A DNA stretch of 64,000 nucleotides from Thaumasiovibrio subtropicus (lineage in GTDB: Bacteria; Pseudomonadota; Gammaproteobacteria; Enterobacterales; Vibrionaceae): NCBI RefSeq assembly GCF_019703835.1, contig NZ_AP023054.1, positions 1 through 64,000 on the forward strand, read 5' to 3'. This document shows positions 38,797-50,418 of this stretch, one piece after another. Every line of letters starts with the position of its first letter. Position 1 is the stretch's first letter. The translations under genes and the position numbers were made by a program. The notes under the pieces were generated by a model that saw nothing but the letters and a program-made list of their open reading frames with translations, was not told the origin of the DNA and did no database searches.

Positions 38797-39288
38797 ATGA
38801 AAAAAGACGCTATGGACAGCCTCGATACCATTGATTTCAAAAAGCTTGCTAGCCAACAAAAATCTATTCAGATGAAGATGCGATTGCTCGCATTGGCACA
38901 CTTTAAAGATGGTCACTCTCGAACCCAAATTGCTAAGTTCCTTAAGGTAAGCAGAACGAGTGTGAATAAGTGGGTACAAACATTCCTTGAAGAAGGGCTT
39001 GATGGGCTGCAAGAGAAACCAAGAACGGGTCGCCCAGCATTCCTCAATACTCAGCAACGTGAACAGCTAAGCCTGTTTATAAAGGCACGTGCCGAAGATT
39101 CATCTGGGGGGAGGTTAACAGGTACTGATATTCATGCTTATATCGTGAAAGAGTTTGGTAAACACTACCACCCAGACTCTATCTACTATTTGCTTAGTCA
39201 CATGGGCTTCTCTTGGATAACATCACGCTCCAAGCACCCTCGTCAATCCCAGCAAATCCAAGACGATTTTAAAAAAATTCAAAATTGA
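38797..39288 (+). CDS. IS630 transposase, N-terminal part
   Basis: 163 residues with a paired helix-turn-helix DNA-binding region (about residues 20-75, RTQIAKFLKVSRTSVNKWVQ; then a winged-helix part) and a linker. The frame ends at TGA 39286-39288 just after an A7 run (39271-39277). The DDE domain continues in the +1 frame. The protein is complete only if frameshifting, or transcriptional slippage on A7, occurs; otherwise this is a disrupted gene. Confidence 0.85.
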   Translation: MKKDAMDSLDTIDFKKLASQQKSIQMKMRLLALAHFKDGHSRTQIAKFLKVSRTSVNKWVQTFLEEGLDGLQEKPRTGRPAFLNTQQREQLSLFIKARAEDSSGGRLTGTDIHAYIVKEFGKHYHPDSIYYLLSHMGFSWITSRSKHPRQSQQIQDDFKKIQN

Positions 39289-39313
39289 AACGATCCTTAA
39301 GATCCCCGGTCAC

Positions 39314-39847
39314 ATGGGGCTTGATAACGTCGATGTCTGGTTTCAAGATGAAGCAAGATTTGGTCAGCAAAACACGACAACTCGACTTTGGGCTAAACGG
39401 GGATCAAGACCAAGAGCAGTTAAACAGCAGCAGTTTGAATATGCGTATTTGTTTGGCTCAGTATGTCCCGCTAGAGGTATTGGCGAGGCGCTGGTCGTTC
39501 CTTGGGTTAACAAGGACATTATGGTTGAGCACCTTAAGCAGATCTCCGCGGTGACCGAAAAAGGTCGTCACGCAGTGATCATTATGGATGGTGCTGGCTG
39601 GCATACAAATGACATTGCAGAACAGTTCAGTAATGTCAGTATCATCAAGCTCCCGCCATATTCACCAGAGCTAAATCCTATAGAACAAGTGTGGAGTTGG
39701 CTCAGACAACACTATCTTGCCAATCAGAGTTTTACCGACTACGAAGATATTGTGTCGAAAGTATGCACTGCATGGAATCGATTCTTGAAGCGTGCAGATA
39801 GAGTGACCAAAATGTGCACCAGAGACTGGATTAAACTGACCAGTTAA
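39314..39847 (+). CDS. IS630 transposase, C-terminal DDE part
   Basis: 177 residues carrying the DDE catalytic triad: aspartate in FQDEARFG, aspartate in IMDGAGWH and glutamate in NPIEQVWSWLR. The open frame actually extends back to about 39272 and joins the upstream half at the A7 tract. The ATG at 39314 has no clear ribosome site, so independent translation is unlikely. Confidence 0.85.
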   Translation: MGLDNVDVWFQDEARFGQQNTTTRLWAKRGSRPRAVKQQQFEYAYLFGSVCPARGIGEALVVPWVNKDIMVEHLKQISAVTEKGRHAVIIMDGAGWHTNDIAEQFSNVSIIKLPPYSPELNPIEQVWSWLRQHYLANQSFTDYEDIVSKVCTAWNRFLKRADRVTKMCTRDWIKLTS

Positions 39848-39874
39848 TTTTCCAGATTGGTATTACTGCGTAAT

Positions 39875-39916
39875 AGCCTCAGACTAGGCGTCCCCGTATA
39901 AAGCCTGAGGCTTTTT
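39875..39916 (+). terminator. terminator beyond IS630
   Basis: AGCCTCAG (39875-39882) pairs with CTGAGGCT (39905-39912) across a 22-nt loop with GGCG-rich sequence, then T5. A variant, with the same TCAGACTAGGCGTCCCCGT core, lies at 38581-38622. Confidence 0.8.
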
Positions 39917-40353
39917 GTTTTTGTCATTTCTGTAAAACAACCTTCGTCATTGATATTCCACTTGCTTGGTAGCAAGCTTTGTTGAATCTCCTTAGTCTTG
40001 GTCGACGCCTTTAGATTACTCTAAGCCTCAGGTTATCCCCCATCATAAAGGTTGGCACATTGGCTACCACGTCCTCGCTTCGACATACAGACGATAGAGC
40101 GCTCTTTTGTTGTTGAGTACTTTATATGGCAGTGATCTTGTCATGATGCTGGCATCGGTTCGGGCTAATGCGTCAATGTTGCGCTAATTGAATGATCACC
40201 TGTGTATAACCTCGGCTTATCTCACATAATTGTACCGCTTAGAATAGGATTCTTATTGTTAACGGTATGATATGGAACGGTAATTTTAAAGTTGATCTGA
40301 GAATTACTTTTTAATGTGTGGTGCCATTTGAAATATCAGGAGGATAGTCGAGT
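39917..40353. other. intergenic stretch before the AAA+ operon
   Basis: No gene is seen. It should hold the operon promoter; the sequence 40230-40300 is AT-rich with several TATGAT/TAGAAT-like hexamers but no clear -35/-10 pair. Confidence 0.5.
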
Positions 40354-41667
40354 TTGGACAAGAAGACGTTAGAAGGATTGAAGGTTGCTTTCCAAGCCGC
40401 GCCATCAGCAGAGTTAGCACATATTATTGTCATGCATTCTCTTGGAGAGGCGGCAGAGAATATCATGCGCTTTCTTCCTTACTTGACTAAACCGCTTGAA
40501 GATGAAGACGCGATTGCATTGGCAGATTTCTTGATAGACAACCAACAAGCCGAGGTCGCTAAAACGCTATTAGATCTAAGTTACCCAGCTCAGAAATTGA
40601 AATATGTAGAGTTGCTTGTCGCGTGTGACGATTTAGTTGATGCGAAGCCGTTGTATTTAGAAGTCATTAACCATGAACCTGAATTGCAGAGTCAGAGGTT
40701 GAATCAGATACTTGATATTGTCCCAGTATCCGATGAGCCTAAAGTGAAATTGAAGGTGATTGAAAAGCCTGAGGCATTTGAGCTTACTCATCTTAGTGAA
40801 TACCGACAGAAGACAACGAAGTTCGATGATGTCGTTGGGCTTTCGCATATTAAAAAGCAGATCCACAAAAAAATCATTCTACCGTTTCAGAAGCCAAGCC
40901 TTTTTCAACGTTTTAAGAAACGCTCGGGTGGCGGAGTGTTACTGTATGGTCCGCCTGGGTGTGGAAAGACCTTACTCGCAAGGGCTGCGGCGGGCGAATG
41001 TAATGCAGAGTTTTATAACATTAATATTTCGGACGTATTGGATATGTATATCGGAGAGTCCGAGCAGAAACTGCATGCTATCTTCGAGAAAGCCCGTCAC
41101 AACACGCCATGCGTGCTCTTTTTTGATGAACTAGAAGCCCTAGCAGGAAAGAGAGAGCAGGGTAGAGGTCATGGAAATAACGTAGTGAGTCAGTTTTTGA
41201 CTGAGCTGGATGGCTTTGCGCAAAATAACGAAGGTGTGTTAGTGCTTGCCTCTACCAATGTCCCTTGGTCAATTGACTCGGCATTTTTACGACCAGGTCG
41301 TTTCGAACGTATGTTTTTTGTCGCGCCACCAGATGCGCCAGCTCGTCGAGATATCCTAGAGTACTACCTTAAGGAACGACCCGTTGAAGCAGGGATCGAT
41401 ACGGCGTTATTGGCGAAAAAAACCGTTGGTTTTTCTGGCGCGGATCTTTCTAATTTAGTGGATACTGCCGCAGATGAAGCAATAGATGAAACCCTGCTGA
41501 CTGAATCGGAAGTAGATATCTCTTTCTCGCACTTGCGAGAAGCGCTAGCACAACTGAGGCCGACCACATTGGAATGGTTAACAACGGCTCGAAATTACGC
41601 GCGTTATGCCAATGATGGCGGTCGATATGATGACGTACTGGAGTTTTTGAACAGACATGGAAAGTAA
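40354..41667 (+). CDS. AAA+ ATPase, meiotic-clade-like
   Basis: 437 residues. Residues 1-145 are a helical, TPR-like region. The AAA+ module has Walker A GPPGCGKT (199-206), pore-loop-like MYIGESEQ (231-238), Walker B FFDE (256-259), sensor 1 STN (300-302), arginine-finger motif RPGRF (313-317) and GFSGADL (359-365). The C-terminal helix region (403-437) recalls Vps4/spastin. The start is TTG at 40354 with AGGAGGA nine bases upstream, an unusual start with a near-perfect Shine-Dalgarno. It is the first of three overlapping genes. A hexameric remodelling ATPase is likely; its substrate is unknown. Confidence 0.85.
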   Translation: MDKKTLEGLKVAFQAAPSAELAHIIVMHSLGEAAENIMRFLPYLTKPLEDEDAIALADFLIDNQQAEVAKTLLDLSYPAQKLKYVELLVACDDLVDAKPLYLEVINHEPELQSQRLNQILDIVPVSDEPKVKLKVIEKPEAFELTHLSEYRQKTTKFDDVVGLSHIKKQIHKKIILPFQKPSLFQRFKKRSGGGVLLYGPPGCGKTLLARAAAGECNAEFYNINISDVLDMYIGESEQKLHAIFEKARHNTPCVLFFDELEALAGKREQGRGHGNNVVSQFLTELDGFAQNNEGVLVLASTNVPWSIDSAFLRPGRFERMFFVAPPDAPARRDILEYYLKERPVEAGIDTALLAKKTVGFSGADLSNLVDTAADEAIDETLLTESEVDISFSHLREALAQLRPTTLEWLTTARNYARYANDGGRYDDVLEFLNRHGK

Positions 41668-42082
41668 AACACCGCGCTACCATATTATTGATGAACCAAA
41701 GGCAACCAAGTGGGACTTTTTGGTAATGAACCCCATGGTGATTATTTTTGCGACCATGATAGTCCCCATCATTTGGGCGCCGCCCTTTGCTGGACGATAT
41801 TGGGTGCCCTTAGTATGGATATGTGTTAATGGTTACATCATGGGGAGTGCCACATTTAAACGTGAGGTGGTGACTTGCTTGGTTGGTTGTTTGGCGTTAT
41901 TGGCAGTCTTTATTGGCTTTGCACAAATTCCGCACGAAGTGATAGAGAATACGACAATTGGTTGGTTTAACTACTTGCGGTTGGCACTTAACACCATACT
42001 TTTCCTTACGCTGCTTCTTGCCGCTTTTTCGCAGATGAAATCATTTAGTCTGTTTCAGTACATCGGGGAAGGGAGAGAGTAA
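41657..42082 (+). CDS. four-helix inner-membrane protein of the AAA+ operon
   Basis: 141 residues with about four hydrophobic helices (near 24-41, 48-65, 72-90 and 106-124) and a short charged N-terminus. The start overlaps the AAA+ gene's 3' end by 11 bp and its stop abuts the next start, so the three are surely cotranslated. No known family was recognised. It is likely the membrane partner of the AAA+ or TPR protein. Confidence 0.75.
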   Translation: MESKTPRYHIIDEPKATKWDFLVMNPMVIIFATMIVPIIWAPPFAGRYWVPLVWICVNGYIMGSATFKREVVTCLVGCLALLAVFIGFAQIPHEVIENTTIGWFNYLRLALNTILFLTLLLAAFSQMKSFSLFQYIGEGRE

Positions 42083-43003
42083 ATGCTCGAACAAAAATTA
42101 GAGCAGGCGCAATACTATTATCGAACTGAGCAACATGAAAAAGCCATAGAGTCGTTGAAGGAATTACTGGCTTCTTGGCCAGATAGCGCTATTGCACATG
42201 GCCTTTTGGCTTCCTGTTTGTTGTCTGAACGCCGACTATATGCAGCGGAACATGAACTCAACATTGCATTAAGTATCGAACCTAATTTGGTTTTGCTCAA
42301 ACTGATATTAGCTAGAACACTGATTTTTAAGAAACAACTTCAGCAGGCGCTTCAAGCTTGCGACGAAGCCCTGTCGGTTGAGCCGGACTGTGTAGAGGCG
42401 TTGCTGTTACAAAGCCAGATATATATGTTGTTGGACAAGAGAGCGCCGGCGAAAGATGTCTTAGTTGAAGCGCTGCGCCATGAACCAGATTCAGCACAAG
42501 TACTTGCTAGCCTTGGCGATTACCACTTAACTGTTGGCGAGGTTGAACTGGCGATTGAATTTGCATTGCAAGCGCTAAAATTAGAGCCTGAAAATGCCTC
42601 TGCAAACGTTTTGATGGGAAGCGCGCAGCTTGCAGCTGGAAATGTCGATGATGCTGCTTATCACGCAAAGTTTGCAATCCTCCAGAATCCTCACTCTGAA
42701 ATTGCGTTACAACTGCTCGCAGATATAAAAGCACGCCAAAGTTGGCTCTTGGGGTTGTGGTGGCAATTTAACAATAAAGTGACTGCGCTAAGTGACGTGG
42801 GCTCCGCGCTCGTGCTCATCGGCGGCTATCTCCTGTTCAATTTATTGTCACAATTATTAACCGATTTTGGTTATCAGAGCCTGTCCACTGCGACTGCTTT
42901 TGTCTGGCTAGGTATCGTTGTCTATAGCTGGGTCTGTATACCACTCTATTATCGACAGCTCAGAAAAGAGCTATCGACATTCCAGTTCAAACCGGACTTT
43001 TAA
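42083..43003 (+). CDS. TPR-repeat protein with C-terminal membrane anchor
   Basis: 306 residues. Residues 1-205 are about six tetratricopeptide repeats (for example residues 7-40 and 142-175) forming a protein-binding superhelix. Two hydrophobic helices (about 236-257 and 264-285) then anchor it, leaving a short basic tail. It starts directly at the stop of the preceding gene. It probably acts as an adaptor tied to the membrane that presents clients to the AAA+ ATPase; this is inference. Confidence 0.8.
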   Translation: MLEQKLEQAQYYYRTEQHEKAIESLKELLASWPDSAIAHGLLASCLLSERRLYAAEHELNIALSIEPNLVLLKLILARTLIFKKQLQQALQACDEALSVEPDCVEALLLQSQIYMLLDKRAPAKDVLVEALRHEPDSAQVLASLGDYHLTVGEVELAIEFALQALKLEPENASANVLMGSAQLAAGNVDDAAYHAKFAILQNPHSEIALQLLADIKARQSWLLGLWWQFNNKVTALSDVGSALVLIGGYLLFNLLSQLLTDFGYQSLSTATAFVWLGIVVYSWVCIPLYYRQLRKELSTFQFKPDF

Positions 43004-43186
43004 GAATGCGAACCAGCCTGTTTGTTTACTTAGGCAGACAGGCCTCGTATCTAGCCAATCTTGCGTGCTAATTAAGATCGTTTCTCATCATTGCACGCTC
43101 TTTTCAGCACATTGTTAAAAAACGTCACATTATCTTGTCTCTGGCTTGCTGGATGGAGGTTGAGTAACTTATACTCGCTCCGTGAA

Positions 43187-45897
<2,711 letters not shown>

Positions 45898-45911
45898 CAG
45901 GAGTCGCCATC

Positions 45912-46667
45912 ATGCTCACTGATCAGGCATTTATGCGCTATAACCGGCAAATTCGGTTACCTGAAGTTGATGAACAAGGCCAACTTGCTTTAGAGAAAAG
46001 CCGGGTTCTGATCATTGGTGCCGGCGGATTAGGCTCGCCTGCAGCACTCTATCTTGCGGGTGCCGGTGTTGGCAACATTGTGATTGCCGATGGCGACACG
46101 ATAGATGCATCTAACTTACAACGCCAAGTGATCTACCGTGATGCCGATCAGGGTAAGAGCAAGGCGGCAACTGCGGCGAAAGCGATGCTGGCATTGAACC
46201 CGCTCATCAAAGTACGCGCTGTTGACGCTGCTTTAAATGAACAGCGGCTAAGCATTGAAATCAGCATGGCGGATGTGATCTTGGATTGCAGTGATAACTT
46301 CGCGACACGTCATGCTGTGAATCGGGCGTGTTTTTTGCACCGGAAAGTCTTGATTTCAGGGGCTGCGATTCGTTGGCAGGGGCAGCTAATGCCTTTTGAT
46401 TTTCGACAGCAACAGGGCCCTTGTTATCATTGCCTCGTTCCAGAGGGTGGAGCAGAAGAGCCTCAGAACTGCAGTACATCCGGGATCGCTGGGCCTGTTG
46501 TCGGTATTATGGGCACAATGCAAGCGTTAGAAGCGGTCAAGGTGATTACGCAAGCTGGTGAGCCTGCGTTTGGAATGCTCAAACAGTTTGATGGCTTAAG
46601 CCTTGATTGGCAAAGCTTTCGTTTACCCGTTAACCCACAGTGTACTGTCTGTGGCAACGCAACTTAG
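45912..46667 (+). CDS. thiF: ThiF, ThiS adenylyltransferase
   Basis: A 251-residue E1-like enzyme that adenylates the ThiS C-terminus so it can be thiocarboxylated. The ATP-binding motif is GAGGLGSPAALYLAGAGVG, with R-Q at the NLQRQV motif; zinc cysteines are in CYHC and CTVCG. It could in principle act as MoeB-like, but the operon makes ThiF the clear call. Confidence 0.93.
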   Translation: MLTDQAFMRYNRQIRLPEVDEQGQLALEKSRVLIIGAGGLGSPAALYLAGAGVGNIVIADGDTIDASNLQRQVIYRDADQGKSKAATAAKAMLALNPLIKVRAVDAALNEQRLSIEISMADVILDCSDNFATRHAVNRACFLHRKVLISGAAIRWQGQLMPFDFRQQQGPCYHCLVPEGGAEEPQNCSTSGIAGPVVGIMGTMQALEAVKVITQAGEPAFGMLKQFDGLSLDWQSFRLPVNPQCTVCGNAT

Positions 46668-46708
46668 ATATTCGTTCCTCAATGTTCCGTGAGTAGTAAG
46701 GACAACGT

Positions 46709-46918
46709 ATGACCCAGTGTGTGGTGCACGTTAATGATAAGCCGCTAACGATTGCGGCTAATGCCAGTGTCGAAGCGCTGGTTGCTCAACTCGAGCTGCC
46801 TCAAGGTGCCGCTGCGGTTGCGGTAAACCAAGAGATTATCGCCCGTGAAAAATGGCCTGAAACCATTTTGAACGAGGGTGACCAAATTGCACTCTTTCAA
46901 GCTATCGCAGGGGGTTAA
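46709..46918 (+). CDS. thiS: ThiS, sulfur carrier protein
   Basis: A 69-residue ubiquitin-like beta-grasp protein ending in the diagnostic AIAGG. The C-terminal glycine carries the thiocarboxylate for thiazole formation. It lies between thiF and thiG, 2 bp before the latter. Confidence 0.95.
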   Translation: MTQCVVHVNDKPLTIAANASVEALVAQLELPQGAAAVAVNQEIIAREKWPETILNEGDQIALFQAIAGG

Positions 46919-46920
46919 GC

Positions 46921-47682
46921 ATGCTAACGATTGCCAATAAAACGTTTCAATCTCGCCTTTTTACTGGTACGGGTAAGTATGCAAACCGTCATGCTATGGC
47001 AGACTCAATCATCGCATCTGGCTCCGAGCTGGTGACAATGGCGCTGAAGCGCGTTGATATCGATGCTCGCGATGATGACATTCTCTCTCCGCTGCGTGAA
47101 GCCGGTGTGAATTTACTGCCCAACACGTCGGGCGCCAAGAATGCCAAAGAAGCGATCTTTGCTGCTCAATTAGCGCGTGAGGCGCTGGGGACGAACTGGC
47201 TCAAGCTAGAGATTCACCCTGATCCTAAGTATTTAATGCCTGACCCGATCGAGACGCTGGCGGCGGCGGAGTCCTTAGTGAAGGAAGGCTTCATTGTCTT
47301 ACCCTACTGTCATGCTGACCCTGTGCTGTGTAAGCGTTTAGAGGAAGTGGGCTGTGCGGCAGTGATGCCATTAGGCGCGCCAATTGGTTCTAACAAAGGA
47401 CTAGCGAGCCGCGACTTTTTAGAGATTATCATTGACCAAGCGAATGTCCCTGTGATCGTGGATGCTGGTATTGGTGCGCCTTCACATGCTGCGGAAGCGA
47501 TGGAAATGGGCGCTGATGCGGTATTAGTGAACACGGCGATTGCCGCGGCCGCTGACCCTATCGCGATGGGGAAAGCGTTTAAGCTGGCTGTTGAAAGTGG
47601 CCGCATGGCCTTTGAGGCTGGATTGGCAGGTACAGTGAACCACGCAATCGCATCAAGCCCATTGACGGCATTTTTGGACTAA
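46921..47682 (+). CDS. thiG: ThiG, thiazole synthase
   Basis: A 253-residue TIM barrel that forms the thiazole phosphate from deoxyxylulose phosphate, dehydroglycine and ThiS thiocarboxylate. Features are FTGTGKYAN, the Schiff-base lysine in WLKLEIHPD and the phosphate-loop pattern [10 protein letters not shown]. It works with ThiH downstream. Confidence 0.97.
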   Translation: MLTIANKTFQSRLFTGTGKYANRHAMADSIIASGSELVTMALKRVDIDARDDDILSPLREAGVNLLPNTSGAKNAKEAIFAAQLAREALGTNWLKLEIHPDPKYLMPDPIETLAAAESLVKEGFIVLPYCHADPVLCKRLEEVGCAAVMPLGAPIGSNKGLASRDFLEIIIDQANVPVIVDAGIGAPSHAAEAMEMGADAVLVNTAIAAAADPIAMGKAFKLAVESGRMAFEAGLAGTVNHAIASSPLTAFLD

Positions 47683-47686
47683 ACCC

Positions 47687-48805
47687 ATGACTTTTTCAGA
47701 GCACTTTGAACGCATGGACTGGGACGACATTCGAATGTCGATCTACAGTAAAACGGCGCAAGATGTCGAGAAAGCGTTGCGTAAGCCGAAGCGTGATCTT
47801 GAAGACTTTAAGGCGTTGATCTCCCCTGCGGCCGAGCCCTACCTTGAGCAGATGGCGCAGCTGTCAGCAGCGTTAACCCGTAAGCGTTTTGGTAATACGA
47901 TTGGCTTCTACGTCCCTTTGTATCTTTCGAACCTATGTGCCAATGCCTGTACTTACTGCGGTTTTTCAATGGAAAACCGCATTAAGCGCCGCACGCTGGA
48001 TCTTGAGGAAGTAGAGCGGGAGTGTGAAGCGATAAAACGCCTCAACTTTGACAATATCCTACTCGTTACCGGAGAGCATGAACGCAAAGTGGGGATGGGG
48101 TACTTTCGTGAAGCCGTGCCTGCGATCAAATCCCATTTCAGTTACTTAGCTATGGAAGTACAGCCGCTGGATCAAGATGAGTATGCAGAGCTGAAAACAC
48201 TGGGGCTGGATGCCGTGATGGTGTATCAGGAGACGTATAATCCGCGGACGTATGGCGAACATCATTTACGAGGCAATAAAACAGACTTCCATTACCGTTT
48301 GCAGACGCCGGATCGCCTCGCGCGGGCGGGTATCGATAAAATCGGTATTGGCGCTTTGATCGGTCTTGATGAATGGCGGACCGACTGTTTTTATGTCGCT
48401 GCGCACCTTGATTACTTGGAACGCACCTACTGGAAAACGCGCTACTCTATTTCGTTTCCACGGCTCCGCCCCTGCGAGGGTGGGGTAGAAGTGAAATCCG
48501 TGATGGATGATCGCCAACTGGTGCAGCTCTTGTGTGCTTATCGTTTGCTGAATCCAGAAGTGGAGTTATCGCTGTCAACGCGAGAATCGCCGAGCTTCCG
48601 CGATAACGTTTTGCCTCTCGGTGTAACGACCATGTCGGCTGGTTCAAAAACTCAACCCGGCGGATATGCCGATGACGAACCCGAATTGGAGCAGTTTGCG
48701 ATCAGTGATGAGCGCAGCGCGGCGCAAGTCGCCCAAGCTGTGCAACAACGTGGTTTCCAAGTGGTTTGGAAAGATTGGCATCATGCCTACTCAGGTAGCG
48801 CCTAA
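47687..48805 (+). CDS. thiH: ThiH, tyrosine lyase
   Basis: A 372-residue radical SAM enzyme that cleaves tyrosine to dehydroglycine for thiazole synthesis. The cluster motif CxxxCxxC is CANACTYC (C84, C88, C91). It starts 4 bp after thiG and ends the operon before a strong terminator. ThiH use implies an oxygen-limited-compatible route rather than ThiO. Confidence 0.96.
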   Translation: MTFSEHFERMDWDDIRMSIYSKTAQDVEKALRKPKRDLEDFKALISPAAEPYLEQMAQLSAALTRKRFGNTIGFYVPLYLSNLCANACTYCGFSMENRIKRRTLDLEEVERECEAIKRLNFDNILLVTGEHERKVGMGYFREAVPAIKSHFSYLAMEVQPLDQDEYAELKTLGLDAVMVYQETYNPRTYGEHHLRGNKTDFHYRLQTPDRLARAGIDKIGIGALIGLDEWRTDCFYVAAHLDYLERTYWKTRYSISFPRLRPCEGGVEVKSVMDDRQLVQLLCAYRLLNPEVELSLSTRESPSFRDNVLPLGVTTMSAGSKTQPGGYADDEPELEQFAISDERSAAQVAQAVQQRGFQVVWKDWHHAYSGSA

Positions 48806-48822
48806 TCGGAATGGAAAGAAGA

Positions 48823-48849
48823 AAATGGCCACCGCGTGTGGCCATTTTT
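48823..48849. terminator. bidirectional terminator, thiH / RhtB-family gene
   Basis: An 11-bp perfect stem AAAATGGCCAC and GTGGCCATTTT with a CGCGT loop. The T-run is on the plus side, and a shorter one on the minus side. Confidence 0.93.
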
Positions 48850-48857
48850 GTTTGGGA

Positions 48858-49493
48858 TTAACTCAAGGTTTGCCAGATTAACCCGCCACCTACCGCCGTG
48901 AAAAGCGCCCCGCATGCGCCATCAATGTAAGGTACTAACTTCGCTAATAGATGCTGCATCTTTTTCCCGGTCAGCACCCATGCTAAGAAGGCGAACCAGC
49001 TAAATGATAGCGCCCACAGCACCGTAATCGCGGTGATTTTTCCGCCGTTGGAGAGATCAGCAGGCACCAAGGTCGACACGAGACTGACAAAAAACACCAG
49101 CGCTTTTGGATTGAGAATGTTCGTGGTAAACCCTTTCGTAAACGCCTGCTTTTTGCTCTGTAACAGCTGTTCTTTATCGCCATCAGGGAGTTGAGTGCGC
49201 GGTTGACGTAGGCTCATTAACGCGCCAAAGCCGAGCCAGATGAGATAACTACCGCCTGCCAACTGCAGGAGGTTAAAGAGCATTGGCTGATTTGAAACCA
49301 GCAGACTGATCCCCGTTAAGCTGAATGTCGAGTGCAGTAAAATACCGATAGAGAGGCCAAAGGCGATCATAATGCCCGTACTACGGCCATAGCGACTGGC
49401 ATTCTGCACGACCAGCGCAAAGTCGGGACCTGGGCTCATCAGTGCGACAAAATGCACAGTAAAAAGGGTGAACAATGAAGCGATTTCAGTCAT
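48858..49493 (-). CDS. LysE/RhtB-family amino-acid exporter
   Basis: A 211-residue inner-membrane protein with about six helices and the family N-terminus FTVHFVALMSPGPDFALVVQN; GFTTNILNPKALVFFVSL is the second family motif. The family exports amino acids such as threonine, homoserine lactone or lysine; substrate is unknown. It follows the AraC-type gene by 112 bp on the same strand and may be its target. Confidence 0.9.
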   Translation of the reverse strand: MTEIASLFTLFTVHFVALMSPGPDFALVVQNASRYGRSTGIMIAFGLSIGILLHSTFSLTGISLLVSNQPMLFNLLQLAGGSYLIWLGFGALMSLRQPRTQLPDGDKEQLLQSKKQAFTKGFTTNILNPKALVFFVSLVSTLVPADLSNGGKITAITVLWALSFSWFAFLAWVLTGKKMQHLLAKLVPYIDGACGALFTAVGGGLIWQTLS

Positions 49494-49605
49494 AGCGATC
49501 TCCTTGTGATGCTATGAGTGTGCCGCAGTGAGATAGCGTTGACTTGTAAAAAAGTGACCCCAGTCACTTAAAAGGGTATGAACGCACGCGCGCTTAGCGG
49601 TTGGG

Positions 49606-50397
49606 TTAGCGCTGCAATTGGCCAGGGGTGATACCAAAAGTTTGCTTAAAGGCTTTCACGAAATGTGCTTGGTCATAAAAACCGACAAGATGGGCCACAT
49701 CTGTGCTGCGCTCCCCTCGCCGAATTAATTGCATCGCACGCTCCAAACGCAGTCGAGCCAAGTAGGCGTAGGGGGTCATCTGGGTCGATTTTTTAAACTG
49801 ACGCAAGAGTTGCGTGTGGCTGAGCTGGCAAAGATCGGCAAGCTCATCAAGGGTGATTTTTTCACTTAAATGCGCATCCATAAACTCGCGGATCTGCCCC
49901 AGAGAGCGGCTACCTAGCTGATGATGTGTGGGAGATTTTCGCGTGGCGTAGCGGTCGAATAGACTCGAAAACGCATGCCAACTTAAACAATCTTTACCTA
50001 AGTTTGAGAAGTTGGCATCGTGCAACACACCATGTAAGTAGCCGAGTTCAGCAAAGAGCGGTTTGTCGTCGATGTTGTGGGCAAGGAACGACAGCGAACG
50101 AGTATCAATCCCTGCTTGGTCATGTAACCAATCGGGCTCAATGTCGAAGATTTTAACTTGGTAGCCATCATGGTTCGCCGCTTGACCATCATGGATTTCA
50201 TCTGGAGGCAATAAGACAACGTGCCCTGGGCCAGCAATATGGCGTGCGCCACGATAAAAGTAGTGTTGGTGCCCGCTGGTGATTAAACCAATGTGGTAAT
50301 CCAAGTGGTAGTGGCGCTTAAATGCAAACTCAGAGAACTGGGCATCAATGAGGTTGATTGCACTGACATCAGTGACTTGGTGGGTAACCTTATCCAT
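49606..50397 (-). CDS. AraC-family transcriptional regulator
   Basis: 263 residues: an N-terminal cupin-like sensor (HYHLDYHIGLITSG, GPGHVVLLPPDEIHDG) and two C-terminal helix-turn-helix motifs (about 185-260; ITLDELADLCQLSHTQLLRQFKK and STDVAHLVGFYDQAHFVKAFK in outline). Such regulators often sit beside an RhtB exporter that they control, as here. Effector is unknown. Confidence 0.92.
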   Translation of the reverse strand: MDKVTHQVTDVSAINLIDAQFSEFAFKRHYHLDYHIGLITSGHQHYFYRGARHIAGPGHVVLLPPDEIHDGQAANHDGYQVKIFDIEPDWLHDQAGIDTRSLSFLAHNIDDKPLFAELGYLHGVLHDANFSNLGKDCLSWHAFSSLFDRYATRKSPTHHQLGSRSLGQIREFMDAHLSEKITLDELADLCQLSHTQLLRQFKKSTQMTPYAYLARLRLERAMQLIRRGERSTDVAHLVGFYDQAHFVKAFKQTFGITPGQLQR

Positions 50398-50418
50398 CCT
50401 CAGCTCTCCGTTATGAAT

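Larger units (their letters stand above)
38750..39862 (+). mobile_element. IS630-family insertion sequence
   Basis: An element of about 1.1 kb bounded by TA dinucleotides (38750-38751 and 39861-39862), the target duplication typical of IS630/Tc1. Ends are CCATTCT on the left and AGATTGG on the right, imperfect inverted repeats. It encodes an N-terminal HTH and a C-terminal DDE domain in two frames. Removing it restores the tRNA-Trp-region duplication copy B, which supports the boundaries. Confidence 0.88.

Noticed and set aside
43016..43043. GCCTGT/ACAGGC hairpin after the TPR gene as a terminator
   Set aside because: Only 6 bp with a 16-nt loop and no U-run.
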